From: Diogma glabrata
Taxonomy: Eukaryota > Arthropoda > Insecta > Diptera > Cylindrotomidae
Assembly: GCA_963693315.1 (NCBI GenBank)
Contig: OY856188.1
Span: 263,371,162 to 263,435,161 of the forward strand
Length of the DNA: 64,000 nucleotides
Direction: 5' to 3'
A program made the position numbers and the translations under genes. The notes under the pieces are model-generated. The model had not been told where the DNA came from, ran no database searches, and saw nothing but the letters and a program-made list of their open reading frames with translations. Shown here in pieces: positions 33,613 through 49,275 of the stretch. Every line of letters begins with the position of its first letter. Positions within the stretch are counted from its first letter, which is position 1.

Positions 33613-34614
33613 TCTGTTAAATCTGGTTAGAAGTGAGCATAGTAATCACTACAGTAGTCACAATGGTTTCATAAATGGTTTCATCCCTCAAACATGCCAA
33701 GCATCCTTGACTCGTTCCTTGCAAGAGTACTCAATCAAAACTAGATCTTTTTAAAATAGTATCATTTCTTACTATCGCTATGGTGATATAATTAACTGAT
33801 ATTTACTGTCTTACTGCCACATTAAAATCTGGGTATAAGGGGCATGTATTTGAAAGGCGAAAATTGAACGCCAGGAATACTAATAGCATTACTTGTGACA
33901 TTAAATTCGCTGCATTATACTAATGGCAGTTGTCAGTTGGTAATCAAAAAAATTAGTAGAAGCACGAATCGAATGGAAAAAAAATGAAATCAAGAGTAGT
34001 AATAAGAAGATTTCATCAAAAAAAGGATTGATCACGGAGAAACCCGGTGAATCGGGTGTCAAAAAATTTCAATTTAACCTCAATGGTGAAAATCCAAAGC
34101 AAATACCAAAAATTCCAAAACCAATTCCCAAACCCAAAATAACCAAACCAAAATAATCAAAAACTTAAAAAAACAAAACAAAAATACGATAATCCAATAA
34201 ACCGCAAAGAAACTCGAACACAAATTCAAAACTAAATTAATTTAGAACTCCTAAAAATTAATTCTAATTCAAGATCCTAAGAATTCCAACAAAAACTTTC
34301 TAAATATCTTCAAAATTGTTTCTTAAAAATTAATTCATAACTCATTCGAAAAAACTCCAATATATTATATTCTTCCAACTAATATTCTCTAAAAAATTTT
34401 CAAAGTTTTCCAAAACTATGTCTTTTTATTGCATAATATTGTTAAAAATTATTAACACAAAGAATTATAAATCCTTCCAACAAATATTTCGAATTATTCC
34501 AACTATTTCAACATAATTCTATTTCGAATTCTTCCAACAATTATTTTTTTTAAATTTTAAAAAAAATTATTTCACATTATTTTATTTCCAGTAGTGCGTT
34601 ACGAGATCTTGAAA
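33613..34614. other. Unassigned stretch, A-rich low complexity in second half
   Basis: 33613-34060 holds nothing recognisable. 34070-34570 is low-complexity with recurring aattcc and ccaaa phrases. Confidence 0.4.
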
Positions 34615-34905
34615 CCTCGATGCCTCGATCCAAACAATTTGATCGTTTATATATCATATTATCGATCTTCTGTTTCTCCTTCCAGCAATAATAAGCAATT
34701 CCACTTTTTTTTTCAAATAAAAAATCATCTATGCAAACATGATTATTAATTGAAATTGAGTTCAATTGTACAGTAGTACAAATAAACGTCCATGTTTATC
34801 ACTTTGAAGAAAATCAATAAATTATTAGCGAATTTTTTTTTTGAATATGAATAGTATTATTTTAAAGCAAAAATCGAAAATAGTCCATCGTTAGAAAGCT
34901 TTGTT
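34615..34905. repeat. Repeat-unit right part, copy (compare 23375-23690)
   Basis: Blocks cctcgatccaa, aatttgatcgtttatatat, aattgaaattgagttcaatt and gtacagtagtacaa are as at 40205-40490. Confidence 0.75.
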
Positions 34906-34911
34906 TCACGG

Positions 34912-35115
34912 GCCATGTTACGCAAGTTTCAAAAAACTAAAGGGTCCCTTCGTTTCGGCGGCCATGTTACGGAATTTTGTAAAAAAACTAAAGGGTCCCT
35001 TTATTTCGGACACCATGTTACGAAAATTGTAAAATCTAAAGGGTCCCTTTGTTTCGGACGCCATGTTACGAAATTTAAAAAAACTAAAGGGTCCTTGTTT
35101 CGGCGTCATGTTACG
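34912..35115. repeat. 48-bp minisatellite, about 4.5 units
   Basis: Each unit is catgttacg, A-rich bridge, ctaaagggtccct, then gtttcgg. Both strands stay open (34915-35142 plus, 34918-35109 minus) because the unit length is a multiple of three. One degenerate unit exists at 22575-22620 in the related copy. No spacers, so not CRISPR. Confidence 0.85.
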
Positions 35116-35480
35116 AAAATTGGACTTTTCTACGAAACATAATAAATAATATTACATCGGAAAACTCAAAAATATATGAAAACTGAATCTATGACAAACA
35201 AATAATTTACACTTGCAAATCTCTTATCATCGAATCACATATTGAATAATGTAACTTATTAATTTGCTAACAGAGAAAATAATTTAGTTCTACAAAAATG
35301 AACAAACAAAAATTATATAAAATAAAATTCAATAAGGCTTACAATAATTTATTTCTTCAATGTTGTCTTCTTTTAAAACCGGTCCATGAAACCAAATGTT
35401 GATTGTAGGGGCCAATAATTATTTGTATTTCAAAGCTCAGCATATATCATAAACCTTTTTTAGTTGCTTCTTGATTACAA
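35080..35480. pseudogene. Decayed copy of the 154-aa ORF and its 3' region
   Basis: Matches 22565-23050: gaaaactgaatctatga, gctaacagagaaaataattt, aaatgttgattgtagg and ccaataattatttgtattt in the same order. About 118 bases of the coding part are missing between the last two blocks, and the frame is broken. It shows that the ORF at 22819-23283 belongs to a duplicated family. Confidence 0.7.
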
Positions 35481-35738
35481 ATATCATGGGAAAATGTTGG
35501 ATAAAAAAAGAAGATGAGAATTGCTGAATCCATATATTTCTATGATATGCTTATTAGTATTAAGTTTGATTACTTTGTTTTGATCATAGTTATTATTCAA
35601 TTTTGCATCCGATACAATATTAGTGGTAGCTGCTCTACATATACTAACACTGCATGTGCAAATAAAACACAAAACGTCCAAATAACATTATTTTTTCTTT
35701 AAAAAAACTCCATCTTTCAGTTTTTTTTGGTTCTGTCA

Positions 35739-38717
<2,979 letters not shown>

Positions 38718-38805
<88 letters not shown>
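38718..38805. repeat. (TA)n microsatellite, right of hAT
   Basis: Continuation of the tract at 35743-35887; the two were one microsatellite before the insertion. Confidence 0.97.
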
Positions 38806-38809
<4 letters not shown>

Positions 38810-39541
38810 TTTTTTTTGGTTTAAAATCTCAATTCAAATTATCACTAAAACAAATTATGGTTTTGAAATGTCACAAATACAAACTCAATATTCTGGCATA
38901 AAATTGATATATTTTTAAACAATTTATAAATGAAAATAAATAAATATTTAATTAATAGAATTTATTAAGAACTATTATTATATTAATATTAAATATTTAA
39001 TAATATTAAATTTTAAAAATACTCCTTGTTTTATTTCGCAAAAAATTATTTTATTTTATTTATTAATATTTATTTACAAAATTAATTAATTAATTAATTA
39101 ATACCTCAATTAATTTCGGTTTAATTCAACCATTTTCAAGAGGAATGAAAATATTAAAGAAAAAACATTAAACATTGTAAACAAAAGTAAACGAAAAAAT
39201 ATAAACTACTTTAATCAAACATTTTAACATTTGCAAAAATAAAGGTAGAAAGAATGTAATGAACAAAAACATTTTTATAATTAAATAATTAAATATGTAT
39301 TAATATTAATAAAACTAAGTCTGTAAGGGTAAACCATTACATAACTAAAAGAATCTAAATAATAATTTCCATTTTAAATTTAAATAGTGATCTTAAACAA
39401 ATCCGAGTTAGTTAAAGGCGAAAAAATGACGTCAGCTTGTAAGTTTAATAGATTTTGGTTATGAAAAAGAGCTTTTCTAATTTCAAAAGATTCAAGAATA
39501 TCAAGTTTTGTACCTTTAGATTAAAAATGAAGAATTTTTAA
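38806..39541. other. Very AT-rich stretch, no gene
   Basis: Contains a short (ATTA)n run at about 39081-39103 and irregular TTAATATTA repeats. Nothing coding. Confidence 0.5.
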
Positions 39542-40130
39542 ATTTCAATTATTATTGAAAGAACTATCATGGTTTTCAGATAACAAATGATTCGAAAAAG
39601 TTGAAGAAGAATGTCCATATCTCAAAGCTCGAAAACGTTTAGCTGAACGATCTTTAAAATTACGACCAGTTTGTCCAATATACAAGGCATCACAGTCATC
39701 ACAGGCTAGTTGATATACTCCACTTTTAGAAACATTATTTTGTTTCATTTTATTATTTACAAGAAGATTCTGTAAATTATGATTATTATAGAAAGAACGG
39801 TTACAAGAATGATTATTATAGAAAGTTACATTTTCCGTTAAGGATTTGAATAAGAGAGTCAAGTTGTCGTTCGGTTCCAGTCCAAAGACAAAGAATGTCA
39901 TCTACATACCTATACCAAAACAAAACATGTTTAGCAAGTGGAAGTGATACATCTAAAATATTTCTCTCAAACCAATCCATAAAAATTTCAGCTAGAAGGG
40001 AAATAATGGGTATCCCATCGGAAGACCATCAGTAAATTTATAATATTTGTTATCAAAAACAAAATAGTTCTGTTCAACACAAGTTTTAAATATCATGCTG
40101 AGCTCGTTTTGAAGTTCAGAAGATGAACTT
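39542..40130 (-). pseudogene. Penelope-like element fragment: RT core end and GIY-YIG endonuclease
   Basis: On the minus strand the reading starts near 40125 with ELQNELSMIFKTCVEQNYFV and KYYKFTDGLPMG (40013-40027), continues with an ILDVSLPLAKHVL segment and the catalytic YRYVDDILCLW (YVDD at 39897-39908), then shifts frame. ORF 39545-39901 carries the GIY-YIG nuclease: GVYQLACDDC, LYIGQTGR, then FSNHLLSENH. RT plus C-terminal GIY-YIG identifies Penelope-like retroelements. The N-terminal RT half is missing, most of the RT thumb between YVDD and the nuclease is deleted, and there are at least two frameshifts (near 40005 and 39895). A shorter piece of the same RT lies at 32569-32672. Confidence 0.9.
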
Positions 40131-40139
40131 TAATTTTGC

Positions 40140-40490
40140 GATCACACACAATTCTTTGGTTTAAATTTACATACTAATTCCTGATTTAAAAATTATATAC
40201 TAATTGCCTCGATCCAAATAATTTGATCGTTTATATATCATATTATCGATCTCCTGTTTCAACTTCCAGTAATAATAAGCAATTCCTCTTTTTTTTTTTT
40301 CAAATAAAAAAATCATCTATGCAAACATGTTTATTAATTGAAATTGAGTTCAATTGTACAGTAGTACAAATAAACGTCCATGTTTATCACAATTAGAGAA
40401 AATCAATAAATTATAAACGATTTTTTTTGAATATGAATACTATTATTTTAAAGCAAAAATCAAAAATAGTCCGTCGTTACAACCCTGTCG
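40140..40490. repeat. Repeat-unit copy next to the Penelope fragment
   Basis: 40205-40490 matches 34615-34905 and 23375-23690. The 40037-40371 stretch matches 32569-32904. Confidence 0.8.
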
Positions 40491-41443
40491 GCCTAATTCC
40501 AACATCCAAACAACCTGTATGGACAAAGAAGTTGTAAGAAACGGTGTTCCCTGAATGCAACAACCGTGGCACGAAGGACAGGCAAATGCATCTCTGTTAT
40601 CGTCCGCAAATATTGTCTCCAAAAACACTTTTACAGGCTCTGCTCTAACCAATTTGATTCGAAGACGATGGAATTAAAATTTAATGTGCATTCCACTATG
40701 TAAAGTCTTCATTACGCTTAGGACCCAGGGCCTGACGAAACACAAGCTGGGATGGTATTGGCAGAAACTACCAATAACTAACAAAGCCTATCGTCTGTTG
40801 TTCCCTCACTCTTGACCTCCTCAATACAACTAAAACCTTACTCCAAATCGGAGTCCGCCGGATCATAAAGTCCCGATAAGCATTAGCCTGATGGGCTTAC
40901 ACTCACTCCTGCGGTAATCAATTCCTAAATTCACTACACAATTCACAATACGAAAAAAACTAAACCAAAAAAATTTATAGTCCTCAAAACATCCTTGTTC
41001 ACTCTGGAGCAATGTTTTACGCCATCTTGTTACAATAGCTAAGGGTTGGGCAACAAAAGTATTTATTCTCGTTAATCATTCGAAACATCTTGAGAATCAT
41101 CATTCTTAAAAATAAGCAAACAACAATTAAATTAAATATGGCTTAAGACGGTTAAATTTCCGTTAAAAGATAGCCCAGCTAAAGCTGCTGTTCAGATTTT
41201 ATTGACTTATTATGTTGGCAGGAGGACCCGCAGTAGACATATAAGATTTATTATTAAGACGGATAGTAAACAATCGAAAATTAAATAAAACATGTCGGTA
41301 TTTGAACCATGATCACTACCAATCCTCTACAAACATCGTTTGCATCATTATCTGTCACAGCAAATTTTCTCCTTGATGCGATAACTCTATATAATCCAAG
41401 CCTTCCAACATTTTTATGAGTAATTTTAAAGTGTTTCCGGGGG
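40491..41443. other. Unassigned, less AT-biased segment
   Basis: 40490-40960 is richer in G and C. A 69-codon minus opening at 40443-40652 (FADDNRDAFACPSCHGCC) is not recognised. The remainder is AT-rich with no gene seen. Confidence 0.35.
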
Positions 41444-42126
41444 TTACGTGTATATAATATTCTACGAGAATAGTTTTACTAAAAACACAATTTTTAAAAT
41501 AAGTCAAAAACGGTACTTTCGCAAATTACAAAAAAAAATTGTTAAGGACTTGAAACACACTCTTTTTTTTATATGACACCCCACTTAAATGAAGATCCAA
41601 AATAATTTTTTTTCGAAATTTCTTCTCTCAACCAACATTTGAAATGATGAGCCGAGCGCTATACTTATCGTTCAATCTTTGCAATGTTACCTATAACCTT
41701 GAATCTGTTTCAATCTGCCGCTTCTGTAATGTTTGTAGATAAGGAAGGAGGTGGATGGAAAGCAAATTTCACATTTTTGAAAATAAGTCGAAAAATGTGT
41801 TCTCGAAAATTACAAGAAATTGTTCAAAGAAAAACCACCATCAAAAACCACCTCATATGACACCCCACTTGTCAAGGTTAAAAACAAAATGATCAAAAAT
41901 AATTTTTTTTCGAAAGCTATATGTACTCTCAACTCTGTCCAAAGAACATTTGAATTATATTATAACAACCAAAAAAAAAATTTAGGAGGTTTTTTATACC
42001 ATCTTTTTACAACTGTAAATTTTTTTAATTGCTTCTTTTATAATGTTCCTATTTAAAAGGGAAGGGACCAAAAAAATTCAAATGTTTGAAAATAAATCGA
42101 AAACTTTAAAATGTATATGTCGCTAA

Positions 42127-42793
42127 TGGTCCAAATACATGTGCAGAATTCTGCATGCAGCGAAATTAGAACATGTGTTGTTATATGAGAGCAATTACAT
42201 GTAAATTCTGCATGCAGAAAAATTCTGCAAGATATCTCTAATTCTAATTTCGCTGCACAGAGGCAGTGCTACCACAATCAAAAAAAAACAAAAACTACTT
42301 GAAAACTCAGATAAAAATGGATGATTTTGACATTTTGTTTGAAAATGAATTATTTTTTATAACTCAAATAAAAATGAATGATATTTTTTTGAAAATGAAA
42401 TTATTTTTGTAATGATTATTTGTTTATAAAGATATTTAAATATTCTCAATAATCCAAATTATAAAATAATTAAAACTAATATTGTTAATAAATAAATTTT
42501 TGGGAAAGGATTATCGGAAACAGTGGTATATGTTATTTGAACTTAAATTTTAATTTAGACATAAATGTTTTTACAGGCAACGATTCAATTATTTTCTTCT
42601 ATTTTTTAATTAAAAAGACAGTTTTCTTTCACTTTCACAACTTTCACTTATAACTATTTCATAATACGTAAGAACACGAACTGTCGTTACGAAAATTCTG
42701 CACGTCAAATATATAAAAGTTCTGCACATCTATTTTAGATGCAGATATGCATGCAGCACTGCGTGCAGACTTTCTGCACATGTATTTGGACCA
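42127..42793. mobile_element. Harbinger-like MITE with TAA target-site duplication
   Basis: Terminal inverted repeats TGGTCCAAATACATGTGCAG at 42127 and its complement ending at 42793. TAA flanks both sides (42124-42126 and 42794-42796), the 3-bp TWA duplication of PIF/Harbinger elements. Subterminal regions are rich in ctgcatgcag motifs. 667 bp, non-coding. Confidence 0.8.
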
Positions 42794-43337
42794 TAATGGT
42801 TATTTCATCGAACTACATGTAGTCTACCACAGTTCACCATTTTTGTTCGAACTTTAGAAACTTTTTTGGAACAGCAAAAATGGAGAATTTCAGGGACTCT
42901 TAGAATTTTTGATTATATTAACGTAAATCATTAATTGAACATGCAAATTAACATTAAACTGGTTTATTCCAGCAACCGGTATCGTTTATTTATTAATTGG
43001 ATAAGTATTGGATAAGGTAGGAATTTTATGAGCTGCATTAGTTACAGTGAGCTTATAATTTTCAAGATGAAAGCTATCATAGTATTACCTACATAAGTTT
43101 GAAATACTAGTTTTTCCTTCATGATTCAAATAGTCGACGTTGCCCTTGGATTTAAGACGGTTTAAACGATCTTTAATACTGTTTTGATAAGAAGTTATAT
43201 GAAACAAACCATTTATTCCAATTTTATCAATGATTAGTTAGATACCATGGAAATCAATAGCTGTTTCATTGAAGTTTACAATACTTACCAAAGCAAAATA
43301 ATTTTTTTATTTTAATAAAGGTTTTTCAATATACAAA

Positions 43338-43385
43338 CCAGAGTCAGTCTCTTCGGAGGCGTGAGTTCGAATCCCGAATCCTACT
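43338..43385 (+). tRNA. tRNA-Leu-like 3' half (relic)
   Basis: The variable arm tctcttcggagg and T-loop region gcgtgagttcgaatccc match the 3' half of eukaryotic tRNA-Leu. The 5' half (D arm and anticodon) is not present upstream and the T stem pairs poorly, so this is a pseudogene or tRNA-derived SINE piece, not a working tRNA. Confidence 0.35.
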
Positions 43386-43960
43386 AAAACTAAAGTGTTA
43401 ACATATGGTTTTCAGTCAATTAAATACACTAAGATTTAACATTGTAACTTCTTTTATTAATTTATATTTTTTTATTATTTTTATTACATATTGCACAATT
43501 CAGAAAAATAAGACCAAAAACTAGGGCACGAAAATTACAAAAAAAATGATTTTGAAATGACTTTTCATATGACACCTCCCTTGACATGATCAAAATTAAT
43601 TTTTTTTTCGAAATTTTTCTTCTCAATTTCGAAATTTCTCTTCTCAACGCCTTTCAAATAACGTTTTAAAAGATACTTAAAAGATAAACCTTTACAACAT
43701 TTCCTATAATAGTGAATTATTTCAAATTTTTTCTTTTGTAATGTTCAAACTTAAGTTTTTTTCAAATTCACGTTTTTGATGACAACTCAAAAACTATGCA
43801 GCGATAATTATTTGAATTTTTTTTAAATATTTCCATCTTTTTCGATTTTTCTAAATCGAACTCGAATCCTTAAAAATAAACTTTGGTTTTACTATCTCCT
43901 TATCTATGTCCATAAAATACAAATAAAAACAAGTAGGTGTTTTACTGATGTTAAAACAAA

Positions 43961-44664
43961 TTTGTTTTGTTTCGGTTAAAATTAAAAATACCATATAACC
44001 AAATTAAAACTGAAAAACTATTTTATATTAATTTTAAACTCAAAATTGCTTAAGCTCGTTTATATCGGTTCGCATTGGTTTATTGAACTGAATTTTAAAT
44101 TGAAACTTTTGAATTTTAAATTGGCTACTCAGAACGATGGCTTCGATAATAATTTAGATTAAGTAGTACAACAAAAAAGCTTCCCAAGAAAAAACAAAAC
44201 GTATTTTGATTTCCGCTCAAAGCTAAAACATTTGACCTTTTACAAAAAAGAAATATCAATAAACAGAAACCTAATCTCAGAATTATATATGTTATGTTTT
44301 TCTTTCTTTTTGTATTAAATTTTCTTTTATTTGAAAATGTCGAGAGTTATTGAAGTACGCTGAAAAATTCGTGAAAAAACAATAATACGATAAATTTAAA
44401 ATATGATGAAAATGTAATTTTTCAGAATAATTAAAATATTTTTCAATTTCCTGTAAAGTTCTTAAGCATCGAGGGAACAGTTTTTGTTGAATTATAATTT
44501 TCTTTATTTTTGATCTACGGGTGTGACAACCCTGCGTTATCCATTAAAATATCATTCGTCGACAATAAAAAAATCATAATTTATTCAAACTCTATCTTAA
44601 TGCCTAGTTGGCACGGTATCTTGGGATATTCAGTAACGTTAATTTATAATTTATTACAATTTTT
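43961..44664. other. Unassigned AT-rich stretch
   Basis: No gene, repeat or RNA recognised. The small ORF at 44510-44695 has no support. Confidence 0.4.
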
Positions 44665-45925
44665 TTATATCATTCCTTTGCAGTTGATTTTATGATTTTC
44701 TTTCATTCCGTATTTCCATCATTCCTTTTTCGTCATCCTTTTTATTTATTTTGATAACAATACTTGCATAACTGAACAAACCATTCAGGAAAATTATCTA
44801 ATTTTTTTTTAATACGAAGAAAAGCGTCAAATTTGAACCAAAAATTAAATGTGTGAGTATTTGAAAAAATAAATGTATCCTTCCGACAACTCCAAATATA
44901 GGTTTATTTTTGGCTTCTTTACAACCATAGTTGTGAGTGTTGTTAGTCCTAATAGAATTAAATAAATAACTGTTAATTTTATTATGTTGCTCAAGTGCTG
45001 TAGAACAATATTAGTATTTTATTGGGTCAGTGTTTAATGATATATTTTATTTTACGAGCAAAATTTTTCAAATTTGCGAGATAATAAATTTCATTAAACA
45101 CAAACCCAATACATCGTTTTATCCTTCCAATCCAACACAGTAGCATGGATTAATTTAAATTGAATTAAAACAAGTTAAACGAAAACAAAAATAAAAGGGA
45201 ATTTCATCTTATTTTTTTTAGCAATTAATTCCAAATAATTAAAAAAAATTTATTCAATTTTGATAATTATATAACTTTTTAGTATTTTGAAATCAAAATG
45301 ACCTAAAATAAAAGAAAACAAATTTTTTACTAATATGAATTGAGAAACCAAAAAACAATCAAAAACAATGCTAATACTTTTCTAAAAAAAAATTCAATTA
45401 ATTAATCATAGTAGCCTTTCGCTTTTCAATATTCGAGAGAAGGACATGCGCATTAGTTTGAATTTATTGTTTTTAAAATAATCAGAGCGAAAATTTTTTT
45501 TGTTAATTTTTTTATAAAATACCATCAAAAAAAACTATTTCAGAGTTAAATACATTCAAATAAATTATTTTATTGTGTTCCGCAGCATTCGCGCAACAGA
45601 ATAAAATTAACAGCTGTTTATTTTATATTATTAAGACTAATGACCCACAGAATTATGGCTGTAAAAATCAAAAAAAAACTTTGTTTTTAGTTGCCAAAAG
45701 GACAAATTTGTTATAAATACTCACACATATAATTTTTGCTTCAAATTTGATGCCTTCCTTCGTATTAAAATAAAAGTAGTTTATTTTTTTGAATGGTTTG
45801 TCAATTTATGTAAGTATTGTTATTAAAAAAAATAAAACGTGTGACGGAAAAGTATTAATTTTCATTTTCTGCCTACGGAATGAAAGAAAATAGTAAAATG
45901 AACTCCAAAGCAGTGAAATGAATAC
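44665..45925. mobile_element. Foldback element with ~340-bp arms
   Basis: Left arm about 44665-45005 is inverted relative to 45585-45925. Paired blocks in order: ttttctttcattccgta, aacaatactt, caaaccattca, ttttaatacgaa, gtcaaatttgaa, gtgtgagtattt, ctgttaattttatt and tgttgc. The loop (45006-45584) has no ORF. The arms differ by many substitutions, so it is old. Confidence 0.75.
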
Positions 45926-48900
45926 TATTGGATTCGTGCGTAATTAACTTCATTCTGTCGTAAATTTGCAATGCTCACTCGTGCCTTGCTCGTAAGGTCC
46001 ACAATAGAATCTTAAAATATTTACTGCTTTATATCATTAAATCATTGAGAAACACTAGTCTGTTACATAATCGTTCAGAATAAACTCGCAAAAACAGGAT
46101 TTTTGTCATATGTTTTGATTAGATTCTCTTACTATTTGTCTATGTGTGAATTGCCAAATATTTGACAAAATAATTTTTTTATTAAAGTTGGAATTTGTGA
46201 AATTTCAAATTTTTCTGTTAATCAGCGTCGCAACGTAGGGGGAGGGGTGTTGTGCTTGAAAAAACTTGTAGGGTTTTGATAATAATTCATAAACTGTGCA
46301 CTGCAAAATTCTAAAAAAACCTCAGAGATCCGTAAGCGCAGGTTTATTTATATATATTAGATTTTCAAAATATTATTGATCTCGATGACGATGATACCGC
46401 CTTCACAACTGTTTTTCTGATGTTATCTCTAAAAACATGAACATAGCACCTTCGATTTCAAGAAATAATATGGCATTACCCAGATTACCACTTTATAGTA
46501 AAATATACAAAAATCACTTTCACAAACTTATATTTATTAAGAAAACGACCAATAATCAATCATAGCCTGAATGACACATTAATGTATTCCTTCTTAAATC
46601 CTATTTGTCACACTTCACAAGAAATATAATCATAGCAATATTTTTTGATCGCATACGATAATATAGCCAATCAATGTTACACCAGATCAAAATAATTATT
46701 TTAATTTCATAAAACAAATTTATAGTTAATCAATAAATAATTAATTCCAGTTTAACTACAATACAGTTCCATACAATTATTTTTGTTGTAATTTTTTTTA
46801 TCTACATAAAATCAATATTCAAGTCAAATTCCATTAACCTGTAGGTCTTGTTCTTTCAATTCAATTCAATAAATAAATATTTTATAATGAATCAAAACGA
46901 TTTCCAATAAATAAATAAATTAATAAAAAAAACATAAATATATAATTTTTTTGTTTAAATTTTACGCAAAGTTGAAATCCAACAACAAACCATAAGAATA
47001 ATGAAAATAAAATGAAAATCCCTGAGGGTATTTTTTTTTACCAGGATACCAGTTCACCACTACACCAATTATGTAAAAGAAAAATTCAATGAAAATAAAA
47101 CCATATTATCTGAGATAGATTTTTGATTAACTACATATAAAAGAAGAAGAAAAAATTCACGATTATTTTTGTGTCGCGTAGACATTTCGACTTCAATTTT
47201 TTTATAGATAATTTTATTACTTAAAGTAAAAAAACCAACGTCAATTTCTTGATAATTTTCCGTTTGGTTTACGTTTTTCATAAATAAATTCAAATTTTTA
47301 ATAATATTTTTATTAGATTATATTATTATTTTTCTTTTAATTGAAAGACAATTTATAGATGAAAAGTAGTTTTATGATGATGAGGAAAATATTAAATATT
47401 ACATAAAAACATATAAATTGAAAGATTTTTTGAGAAGATGAAGTAAAATGAGTAAAAGCTTTATTTTATATTAGATGGGAAAAAGAACTAAAAATTATAC
47501 TGCGGAGATTATAAGATTTACAATAATTCCATAGAAATACTAAGGATGTTAATCTTGTTTATCTTTCATAAGACTATTACATAATCCAAAGATTTGGTCA
47601 TTGATCTCTTGTTTTATTATTCAACATAGTATTTTGTATAAATCTTACAAAACTTTTTTATTCTAATCATTTAATTATGGAAATATCCAATTACATACGT
47701 TCTGAATTTTAAAAAAAATAATACCAAGTATTTTTATTTATCAATATAAAATTTATTTTCATAATGACAGCAAATTTATAAAAATTTATTATTTGTCTAT
47801 TAAAACTCAAATATATTTTACGTGATTAAAATTTATTTGCAAGTAAACCTATCAAAATTTATATGCACTAAACATTGATAGTCATTTTGCATAGTACCGT
47901 TTCCAAGCGCATTTTATTGATTGGAGAAAGAAAATAGCATCTGTCATTCAAGTAATAAATTTACATTTATTATTTCTTATTAAAAATTTCAATTAAATTT
48001 TTGCTTAATGCTTCTGGACGTATCAAATCACATGTTGGCTTGTAACAAATATTCATTACTTCTTTTTTTAATCTACTGACATAAATTTATATTCAATCTA
48101 TTTATTTGATCCTTTTTTGGGTCGCTAAGACATCAATCGATTATTTTGATATAACTCATCACCAAAAATATGATACAACCAAATATATTAAATTCCAACT
48201 TTTATATAATAAAAATATTATCCTGTATTTTATGGTTTAGTGCTGATTTGTTTTAATAGTTTATAAGTTGAAATAAAATACACTCATATTTACATCTAAT
48301 AAAACAGATGCAATAAAAACAACTGTGACCATAAATAATAAATAATTACATGAAATTCATTGAACATCAACATCAACATCAGATGTGGCTCTGAAATATT
48401 TAATCATTATATTTAAGGAAAATTAAAAAAAAAGTGTTTTAATTTATTTCTTTTGTATATTTAGATTTATTTTATTTTTACAATTTATTACTATTTTATT
48501 ATTTTTTATTTTTATTTCAATTAAAAAGATTTATTATATACATCGTTGAGAAAGTGTTTTTTCTGGATTTAACTATTCATAAGGATATATTAATTACATG
48601 TATTTTGTTACTTTCACCTTTTAAGACGTTTTGGGGTGTTTGAGGTCGATATTTATTTACTTACAGTGCGGTTTTAAACTTGGTTGCTTCTCTTATAATA
48701 TTAACCCATAAATCAATTATCATTAAAATAATTGCTTATCCAAATAGAATTAATAAAACAAGTACAGAAAAAAAAAGTTGCTAAATATTGTTTAACCTCG
48801 ACAAGATTTATTCATTTTCACTTTTATAACTGATTTGATGTCATAAAATTAAAGTAGGCTCTACCGTGACAGCTGAAATTTTAACTTAAATAATCATTTA

Positions 48901-49113
48901 TTATATGTTTTATTATTAAATTGCTTATTTTTATTTTATTGCTACTAACTAAATGTAATAAATGTAATTGATTTTTGGTTCTCACGATATGTTGAAGTTA
49001 AAGCAATTTTGTCATCTTCTAAGATATAGCAAAATTTTTTTCAAAATTGGTTCATAACTGCAGTAGTCTAAAGTTAGAATAAAGATTTTAAAAAGTACAT
49101 AAAAAATTGATCT
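45926..49113. other. Long AT-rich stretch without recognisable gene
   Basis: 46200-46340 resembles the C-rich or G-rich block of the foldback family (gtagggggaggggtg). Otherwise only AT-rich sequence with A- and T-runs. The opening at 47069-47293 has no support. Confidence 0.4.
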
Positions 49114-49274
49114 GGGTGGTTATTTTGTAGCGTTATCTCACAAGGTGAGATAAAAAGTGAGATAAAATATTTGTCTTTGATCGATTATATTAGATAAAAG
49201 AAATCATTTAAACAAAATTTTTTTATCTCACTATTTATCTCACCTAGTGAGATAACGCTACAAAATAACCATCC
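49114..49274. mobile_element. MITE copy 1 (161 bp)
   Basis: Terminal inverted repeats GGGTGGTTATTTTGTAGCGT at 49114 and complement ending at 49274. Subterminal gtgagataaaaagtgagata and tatctcactatttatctcac extend the pairing, so nearly the whole element can fold. Confidence 0.85.
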
Positions 49275-49275
49275 A

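Larger units (their letters stand above)
41444..43960 (-). mobile_element. Copy of the 12.5-17.5 kb foldback family, interrupted
   Basis: 41480-42115 and 43480-43960 repeat the unit of the large foldback on the opposite strand: aaattacaaaa, tatgacaccccactt, gatcaaaaataattttttt, aacatttgaa, and at the end tccttatctatgtccataaa. A Harbinger-like MITE sits at 42127-42793, and 42800-43480 is unique sequence. ORF 41820-42056 is in this repeat and is not called. Confidence 0.6.

Noticed and set aside
34912..35115. CRISPR-like regular repeats
   Set aside because: Units are contiguous and similar over their full length with no unique spacers, no cas genes, and eukaryotic context. A minisatellite explains it.
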